NCBI GenBank assembly: GCA_007449985.2
Contig: VIIQ02000627.1
Span: 1-64,000, forward strand
Reading direction: 5' to 3'
DNA: 64,000 nt
Source: Desmodesmus armatus
Lineage: Eukaryota > Chlorophyta > Chlorophyceae > Sphaeropleales > Scenedesmaceae
Below the pieces are notes generated by a model, which was not told the origin of the DNA, did not search any database, and saw nothing but the letters and a program-made list of their open reading frames with translations. This document shows, piece by piece, positions 56,749 to 64,000 of the stretch (position 1 is its first letter; the number at the start of each line of letters is the position of its first letter). A program made the position numbers and the translations under genes.

Positions 56749-58271
56749 TGCGAAACGGGACTGCCGTTGCTGCCGCTGGGGATCCGGTGCTTGTGTTGAT
56801 GTGCGCTGCTACCTTTTGCAGTTGAACAACGATTGTTCTTCTTTGCACTAAGCTTGTCACTTTCTGGCATGCTGTCTGCCAGAGTGGAGTTATGACGTCA
56901 TGGCCCGGTCAGAGGCCGTTACATCCGGCTGCAGCCTTCCGCTCACAATTCAGTCCGGCTGCACCAGCTGGGCACCAACAGCTGCCAATACTAAGCCTAC
57001 AGCTGCTGCACCAGCTGCACCATATTGGCTGCCAGACCGTATAGGCTGCCGCACTGTACTGGCTGCAGTTTCAACACAATGCACCATCTGACACCCTGGC
57101 CGATCACGATTTGCACTCCAAGGCATTCCCCGCAAGGCAAACAACTGCGGTAAAATTGACAAAACAACACCAGGGGCCAACACCAGGGGCCATCACCACA
57201 TGCTGCTGTTGCTGCACCTACTTTGTATTGTAAAATTTGCAGTGACGGAAGATACCAGTTCGTTGGGCACCAAACAGACTGCCAAACTCCATGAACGCCC
57301 AAGTCTAAACCCGTGTGGGAGATTCTGGCAGCACAACAACAACTACCCCAGCTTGACGTGCTTGGAGCACCAAATCGCTGGCGCAACACAGCCCCACTCT
57401 CACACTGTAAACGCCAAGAGTGCCCTGCTAGACAAAGGCAGTACAGGGGCATCTACTCACACCTGCACAAGTGAGCGCAACATACTCGCCACTAATGTGC
57501 ACCCCACCAAAACCTGACAACGAGAACAGTCATGCCATCAAGATGCCATGCAAAGTAGATCAAGCGGCAGGAAAAAACTGCAGCAAACCTCAACAAAGCT
57601 GCATAGACCTTCTCAAAAAGTGAGTGCAGCATGCTAACGACTGGACACACCATGACTTCTCTGCACGTCCCAACACATAGCACACGGCCACTGCTACTGC
57701 ACTGTCAGCCATTGCAAGCCACCAGCAGCCACCCCCCTGTAGCTGCAGCCTGCCAGTCTGGCATGATGCACCATCAGCATGCCATCAAATGCCTGCACAG
57801 GTCCAAACACACAGCAAGGGGAAGGATCAGGCCGGGTTGGCATTCGACAGCTGTGGTACACATGCTGCCTCACTATTGGCATGTGTCATAAACAAGGGGA
57901 AGCTACCAAGTAGCACCATATGGCGCACGCATCTACAATCTTGGCATAGTGACAGCACATGTTCATGTAGCGACCTGCACAGCTTTCGGCAGCACATGTG
58001 CTAGCCTGCTGACCAGCAAACCAAGCCAAGCTTCTCGTGTGCTCCTTGCAAAGCGGGGCCTGCATGCACAAGTGCCAATGGCCGCCACTGGCAGTGCTCA
58101 GCGGCTGTGCAGCATGCATGCCGCAGGTAGCTGCAGTGTTGACAGGGCCGCCACCAATGACTGAACCAGTACAGGAAGACTGCCCAACCCCAAACCCTTG
58201 AGCATTCAGCGCCTAACCCACACAGTGCACTCACCTTGCACCCTCTGCTGCCCACCAAGCCTACCAGCTCA
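56749..58271. other. Intergenic region between - strand copies 9 and 10
   Basis: No gene is supported. It should contain the promoter of copy 9 (next to 56,748) and the 3' flank of copy 10. The CAAG/GTGAGTGC donor-like site after the copy 10 stop is visible on the - strand near 58,225-58,240. Confidence 0.45.
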
Positions 58272-58552
58272 TCAGGCAGGTCGGGTCCAGCCAAGGCCGC
58301 CAACCCGTGTCACACCAGAAGGCAGCTGCGCCAGGCAACTGACGTCAAAGCCGTACGCAGTCACACGATGCAGCATCAGCTCCTGCAGTGCAGGGCAGCT
58401 GGACGCTATCATGGAGACCTGTCCTGCATCCACACAGGGCTCGGCTGGGCTCCCACATAGGCGCACCACTTTGACATGTGGCATGACGCGCCCAGGGGCA
58501 AAGACGTGCTGAGAGGCGGCCTTCGGTAAAGGCCTGCTGTGAACTCTGCATA

Positions 58553-59264
58553 CAGGGGGGTGGACAATGAATCTCGCAGGTGTTGCAGTCAGCTGTAGAG
58601 CAAGTCCTAAGGAACAAATTGATATGCTTAAAAAGTGCAGCCTTGCTCTGGTGTTTCCGCAATTTGAATAAACGTATGCCCCGCTGCGCCAATTGGCGGT
58701 AAGCGGAATTCTCGTTTTTTCGGCCCAGCTGGCCCCAGCACTGGCTCTCAGATGTTTTTCCTGTATCTCTGCAAGGCCGTGCTAGCTTGTGCCTTGTATC
58801 TGTGCGGTGTACATGCAGCAAGAGCGAAGTATTGCTGCAGTGAGATTGTGCTGTCTCGCCCTGTACTGTGTTGGAGCGGTGAAATTGGCATTCTGGGACC
58901 TGGGGTAACTGATGTGACCTTCAGCATACTGTACCACATAAAGGCCTCACCGCGGGCTCATCTGCGTAGCTGATTCCGCTTGATAGTGTTGTTGTGAGTC
59001 GAAATGTGCTGCCAGTCGCTGCTGTGTGGTTGCTCTTTTGTCCGTGGTTGGCTGACGTAACCGTTGACTGTGTTTCTGGCGCTGCTGAGCCTCTCAGGGA
59101 GTCTTTGGACCGAGCTACGCGAGAACAGCCTGGCAAGCCTCGTAACTTTGTGGAAGGAATGCGCACATTAAACGCAGTTGCTTTGCATAAGAACCGCTGC
59201 ACACGAGTGCGTCTGCTTGGGCTGAGCCGGCGAAACCCCCAGAGAATCATTGTCCACCCCCCTG
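58553..59264. repeat. Left 712-bp terminal repeat with 18-bp inverted ends
   Basis: It starts CAGGGGGGTGGACAATGA and ends TCATTGTCCACCCCCCTG, a perfect 18-bp inverted repeat. By eye it differs from the right copy at one base (T at 58,619 against G at 61,580). Confidence 0.95.
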
Positions 59265-59267
59265 TGT

Positions 59268-59723
59268 CTAACCCCTGACCTGCACCCTGACTGACGTCCG
59301 TGTTCTCTGCGGAAACACGGACGATTGCGGCCTTGTTTTCAGTGAAATCAATGCTTGTAATGCGTACGTTCTTGTCAGCTCTGCAGCCCGTGTGCAACTC
59401 GCCATCTTGATTTTAGCAGTCAGCAGGAGTGTCAGCATCTGCTGTGCTGGATTCTTGGTTTCTTCTAGCGGCTTCATCTTGCTCTGCAATTCAAACAGTT
59501 GAACTTGTATGTTGTCAATTAAAAGTTTCAGCTTAGCAGAGAGGCTGGAGCAGCAGCAGCAGCAGCTGAGGGCTGGTGTGATGTTCCAGATCAACCAACA
59601 GGTGTGTGGGCCACACTGCAGCACACCAGCAGGAGCATCGGCCCCATGGAGCATTCTCAACATTATGATTTCACTTGGTGAATGCATTGGAGGCCCCCTG
59701 CACATCCAGATCAGGCTCAGCAC
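59268..59723 (-). other. Unidentified open frame inside the composite element
   Basis: A 151-codon - strand frame has a coiled-coil-like stretch (LSAKLKLLIDNIQVQLFELQ, then SKMKPLEETKNPAQQ). An overlapping frame continues as NVRITSIDFTENKAAIVRVS, which looks like true protein. The two could be joined by a splice after GGGCTGCAG near 59,380. I do not recognise a family. This may be a captured host exon or a gag-like relic. Confidence 0.3.
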
Positions 59724-60516
59724 AGAACAGCCTTGGCAGCAGCAGTAGCAGTAATTGCAAGAACAGTGCCACTAAGCTGCATGAGACCCACAGCAGAGCT
59801 ACACAGCAGAAGCAGCCAGCCTGCATGGTGCTGGATCAGCAGTTGAAAACCGAAGCAACTGCTCCCTGCCCTTCCTGCAGGTACTTACAGCCAACATCCA
59901 ACACTAAGGAGGCACCAACGACGACACGAGTCGAGCCCCACACCATGACCACCAGATGCAAGGAGCAGATGAGACCCATAGGTGGGTGAGACTGGTGTGT
60001 CACGCAGCAGCAGCAGAGACAAATGCCAGCACCACAGGCAGCTGCCTTGGTGAGGCAGAGCAACCGTGCAGTTGAAGGGTGCCAAACCACAATCGCTGCT
60101 ACGACGCACAAGCGTTACAGCGCTCAGCTGAGCTCAAGGGCAGTGTAGTTGCCACCAACAGCAGTGAATGCCTCCCAAGTGTCTGGCAGTGTGGTGATGT
60201 CAGATGCAGTCCTGCTGGCTGGCATAGGGCATTCAAAAGTAGCATACTGCCCCTTGGACCTTTGTGGGGTAGCGTTCGTGTTGGGGTATAATTGCATACA
60301 CTGCAGCAGCCAGCTGTGCGTCTCCTCATCCATGTGACTATGCACGTGCTCAATGGACCTCTTGCATTTAGTTGAGTGGGGTGGATCAAGCAGCAGCTGC
60401 CATCCCTGAGGCAGGAGGCTGGCTGCTTCGCTGTGCACCATGGGGACCCCAGTCGCTGCAGATGATGAAGTGCTCTGTGTGCCTCAGCCAGCAGCAACAC
60501 ATTTGTCCTGCAGCCC

Positions 60517-61158
60517 ATGCACAGCTCCCTGAACATGTCATTGTTATGTGCTGTTGTAATGTATGTGGTTGGCTGGATGGATGTCCTGGACCCCCCTTTG
60601 TGTGCAGGTGCATTGCGGCGAAACAAAGGCGACATGCGCAAGGCGGGGCGAACATGCGGGCAGCACAGCAGCATAGCAGTGATGAGATGCCACAAGATAG
60701 TCAACCCCACACCATATGCAGGCCACACTGGTTGCTGCAAGCAGCAGCTTTACTACAACTGCAGCTGCCAGCCAGGCGCACAGCACGTGGCATGCTTGGG
60801 GGGCGGAACCGCCAACCCCAGCGAAACAGCCCTCAACGGCCACGCATGCAGCAGGAAGGGCAGCAGCTGGCAGGGGGTGCTGTATGGATTGTGTGATGCT
60901 GAGCAGTTGATTGAGCTATATGCTGTAGAAGCACATAGCCTTGACAAGCCTGAACATGCTGTTGTGTTTGGCGGGTTGACCGTGTGCCCTGCGTCAAACC
61001 GCGAAATTGTCATTGTTGCCGCGGCATGCAGCTTGGTAATCAAAGTGAACGGCCAAGGGCACAGTACTATAGTACTGACACGTGCCAACAGTTGTGACAG
61101 TAGCCTTGCTGAAATGAGGCTCAAGGACCAGTTGTATGCTCAAGAGGTCCTGGGGTAG
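60517..61158 (+). other. Unidentified open frame inside the composite element
   Basis: A 213-codon frame on the + strand, starting at an ATG, Cys-rich in the middle (GCCKQQLYYNCSC), with HAVVFGGLTV and IVIVAAACSLVIKVNGQG near the end. No known domain is visible. Length alone is weak evidence. Confidence 0.25.
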
Positions 61159-61513
61159 GGTTTGAGTGTGTTGCGGTTGTTGATGGTTGAGGACATCAGC
61201 AACACAACAGCCCTAGCTGCCATATGCAAAAGGTGCCAAGCAGCCAGGCGACAATAGTGACAGTGCCATATGCCAAGGCCAAGGCAAGGGTGGCACAGTA
61301 GGTGACGGCGCCCGGGAGGGTCATGTTGCCGGTGGTGGGGGGGTAGGGGGGTGGCGGCCCAGAAACTGTCATTGGCGACGGCTGCTAGCACAGGCCATGA
61401 AAACTGGTAAGGCTAGGGTAGGTGCACTATCGCTGCTGAGTGTGACGCAATGGCACACTGTGCCGGGGCCCTTGGAGCCCTGTTGGTGCCAAGTCAGTGC
61501 ACAGCCCCAGACA

Positions 61514-62225
61514 CAGGGGGGTGGACAATGAATCTCGCAGGTGTTGCAGTCAGCTGTAGAGCAAGTCCTAAGGAACAAAGTGATATGCTTAAAAAGTGCA
61601 GCCTTGCTCTGGTGTTTCCGCAATTTGAATAAACGTATGCCCCGCTGCGCCAATTGGCGGTAAGCGGAATTCTCGTTTTTTCGGCCCAGCTGGCCCCAGC
61701 ACTGGCTCTCAGATGTTTTTCCTGTATCTCTGCAAGGCCGTGCTAGCTTGTGCCTTGTATCTGTGCGGTGTACATGCAGCAAGAGCGAAGTATTGCTGCA
61801 GTGAGATTGTGCTGTCTCGCCCTGTACTGTGTTGGAGCGGTGAAATTGGCATTCTGGGACCTGGGGTAACTGATGTGACCTTCAGCATACTGTACCACAT
61901 AAAGGCCTCACCGCGGGCTCATCTGCGTAGCTGATTCCGCTTGATAGTGTTGTTGTGAGTCGAAATGTGCTGCCAGTCGCTGCTGTGTGGTTGCTCTTTT
62001 GTCCGTGGTTGGCTGACGTAACCGTTGACTGTGTTTCTGGCGCTGCTGAGCCTCTCAGGGAGTCTTTGGACCGAGCTACGCGAGAACAGCCTGGCAAGCC
62101 TCGTAACTTTGTGGAAGGAATGCGCACATTAAACGCAGTTGCTTTGCATAAGAACCGCTGCACACGAGTGCGTCTGCTTGGGCTGAGCCGGCGAAACCCC
62201 CAGAGAATCATTGTCCACCCCCCTG
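61514..62225. repeat. Right 712-bp terminal repeat with 18-bp inverted ends
   Basis: Same length, orientation and ends as the left copy (offset 2,961 bp), and same sequence apart from one base. The near identity indicates recent insertion. Confidence 0.95.
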
Positions 62226-63402
62226 ATAGTACCAAGGAGGTGAGTTGAGTGGATGCTGTCAGCGCTGAAAAGCACTGGTAGCTGCCGTCAGAGGCACCCT
62301 GCTCCTGCTCGGGCTCAGCAAAGGCCCAGTCCAGGGCCATGCCTTCCACCTGCAGGTGCTGCAGCTGGGTCAGGTGCTGCAGTGCGCCCAACAGCTTGCT
62401 GGGACCTTCTGAATCAAAAATGTTGTCATCGTTGTCAGCTGACAAGGATTCGTTGAGGCATACGTGCAAGCGCTGCAGGTGCTGCAGGTTCCTGAGGGGG
62501 GCGATGTCTGCAGCTGTAATGCTGCCCATATCCAACCTCAGTGCTGCAAGCTTGGGCAGCAGCTGCAGCGGTTGCCACATTTTCAAATACGCATGGGTCT
62601 GTGGCAGCTGCCCATTCCAGGTGTTACTGCTGTACACATTGGCATCCATGTCCTCCCAGTGCAACCTTGACAGTGTGGTTGCGCTCAGGAGCTGAGACAG
62701 CAATTGCGCGGTTATCTGGCACCCACGGAGGGCCAGATCTTGCAGTCCCGGCAGAGTGATAGCAGCACTGTTGCTGGTGCTGCCTGCTGCGCTGTTGTTG
62801 CTGCTGGCTTTTAGCCTGTGGAGTTCCAGCCTGCGCAGCTGTGTGAGCTTGGGGATAGGCAAAGGTAAGATGTGCCATGTGCCATGTGAAGCACCATGAG
62901 CGCTGAGCCCCACCACCACGCCTCCATGCTTGTCCAACCAGTCCTGCAGGTGCTCACAGCCTGAGCGTTTATGGCTGTCTACGTATGTGTATACATCAGC
63001 TGGTGCCTCTGCTGCCGCTGCTGCCCATGCACGGCACACCAAGGCGCAGCAGGTGAGGCGCTGGCGCAGCGGCACATGCTGCATGATGCAGGCAACTGCT
63101 GGCCCTGGCAGGTCCGGGTGCTGTTCTGGTACATCTGATAATGCTGAGCATGGTTTTTCTGTTAACGGAAGAGCCCTGTGATGCAGGCAGGGGGGAGGCA
63201 GCAGAAGGAGCAGCAGCAGTAGACAGTCCAAGGGTGACTTTCTGTCGCTGTTGTGAGACAGTGCCCGGAACCGGGGAGGTAGCAAGACTGTCGCTGTTGT
63301 GCAATACCGTATGTGGCACACATGCTGTACGTCTGACATCGATGATATTTTCACGTTCAATATTGACACTTCTTCGACCATCCTCGCTCACTTTGCGGCC
63401 AT

Positions 63403-64000
63403 TGCGCAACTGCTGTTGGTCGCTGGTGATCCGGTGCTTGTGTTGATCTGCGCTGATTTTATTGCACGCCTGATCATGATGTTGGTGGATGTGGCATTCA
63501 TGAGTAATTTATTCGGACATGATGTGCCAGGCTGGCGCGTTACTGTTCAACCATAGCTTTGTGGGTATGACAGTTGACACACTGCGCCTGTACAGACATG
63601 TCAAGGCAGAGTCAGCCTGGCTGACACAGTGCAACGTCGGAACTCCAACATGCTTGCTGAGAATCCTAAATCCTTGATTTGCTTACCCAAAACTTTGGCC
63701 CTGCATATCGCAGGAGTGGGGTAGCTGCATCCATTCAAATCCAACACCAGCAGACACTCCCTGCAGTGCCTGTCGACCTGAATGACCACCTGACCACCAC
63801 ACATACCACCTCACTCATCTCGCAGTGTATGCACTTTAACCGCGCGGGTGCGGGTCAGTGTTTAAGACAATAGACCCAAACTCAAACATGTCACACCCAG
63901 CAACACAACTGTGATCACCCAGCCGAATATCAATAGGCAACACTTGTACCACTTGTGCCAAAAGGAGCACCAGACACAGCAAGTCACGCTATCCTACGAC
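63403..64000. other. 5' flank of copy 10 and inverted array block
   Basis: Read on the - strand, this is the same block that precedes copies 5 and 8 on the + strand: CAGGTCGACAGGCACTGCAG (near 63,765), then GTTGCACTGTGTCAGCCAGG (near 63,620), then exon 1. The - strand array therefore probably continues beyond the window. Confidence 0.6.

Larger units (their letters stand above)
58553..62225. mobile_element. 3,673-bp composite insertion element with 712-bp terminal direct repeats
   Basis: It is bounded by ATA (58,550-58,552 and 62,226-62,228), a 3-bp target-site duplication shown by the uninterrupted family reading frame. The ends are two direct repeats of 712 bp. The interior (59,265-61,513) has no reverse transcriptase, integrase or transposase motif, so the element is non-autonomous. 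Interior sequence begins TGTCT and ends AGACA. Two readings fit: an LTR-type non-autonomous retroelement, or two 712-bp inverted-repeat elements moving the segment between them. The short TSD and CAG...CTG ends are unusual for an LTR element. Confidence 0.8.
58272..63402 (-). pseudogene. F-box/LRR family copy 10, split by a 3.67-kb insertion
   Basis: Exon 1 is 63402-63392 (ATGGCCGCAAA; last base A not G), donor GTGAGC, exon 2 from 63175, giving MAAK-ALPLTEKPCSALSDV. The F-box is PDLPGPAVACIMQHVPLRQR with CALVCRAW. The LRRs are open to LTASTQLTSLVL at 62,226, where the insertion begins. The rest of the gene continues at 58,552 down to 58,272: RPLPKAASQHVFAPG, MPHVKVVRLCG, MIASSCPALQELMLHRVTAY, LGWTRPA-TGA. 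Dropping the insertion and one copy of the 3-base ATA duplication joins the halves in frame with the spacing of copy 2. The gene was apparently intact until the insertion. An open frame runs from the gene ~345 bases into the element and would give a chimeric C-terminus. Confidence 0.85.

Noticed and set aside
58553..62225. Classical autonomous LTR retrotransposon
   Set aside because: No reverse transcriptase, integrase, protease or clear primer-binding/polypurine sites; ends are CAG...CTG with a 3-bp duplication.

Overview
This is nuclear DNA of a eukaryote, most likely a chlorophyte green alga of the Chlamydomonadales type (a Haematococcus-like genome is my best guess). The reasons are many short GTGAG/CAG-bounded introns, moderately high GC, very abundant CAG/CTG runs inside coding exons, long G and C homopolymers in introns, a secreted expansin and organelle-type translation factors. 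The species cannot be proved from the sequence alone.

Layout. (1) 1-22,300: a head-to-tail array of eight F-box/leucine-rich-repeat (FBL-type) gene copies on the + strand, spaced about 2-3 kb and separated by intergenic blocks that are also repeated. Three copies (13.3, 16.6 and 19.6 kb) are open and probably functional; the others carry frameshifts. (2) 22,730-25,343: a three-exon RsfS/Iojap-type ribosomal silencing factor, its domain split by a poly-Gln insertion. (3) ~27,280-30,430: a six-exon protein kinase with DMD in place of DFG. (4) 32,994-37,852 (-): a six-exon secreted expansin-like protein with a ~470-residue Pro/Glu/Lys/Ala repeat tail. (5) 38,634-53,111: a nine-exon organellar (probably mitochondrial) translation initiation factor IF-2 with a ~1,300-residue Gln/Ala/Ser-rich N-terminal region. 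(6) 55,271-64,000: two more FBL-type copies on the - strand. One has a nonsense codon and frameshifts; the other is split by a 3,673-bp insertion with 712-bp terminal direct repeats.

Main discovery. Four unrelated multi-exon genes (RsfS, kinase, expansin, IF-2) carry extra copies of exon ends, together with the splice site and some flanking intron, inside the adjacent intron. IF-2 is extreme: nearly every internal exon edge is multiplied, up to nine acceptor-side copies for its last exon. This is either a genome-wide process of splice-site-edge tandem duplication or an alternative/decoy splicing system.

Gene models were built by hand from reading-frame continuity, splice consensus and family conservation. 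For RsfS, expansin and IF-2 the summed exon lengths are exact multiples of three (2,025, 2,172 and 6,588 nt). All FBL copies with a visible 5' end share a hidden 11- or 20-nt first exon.
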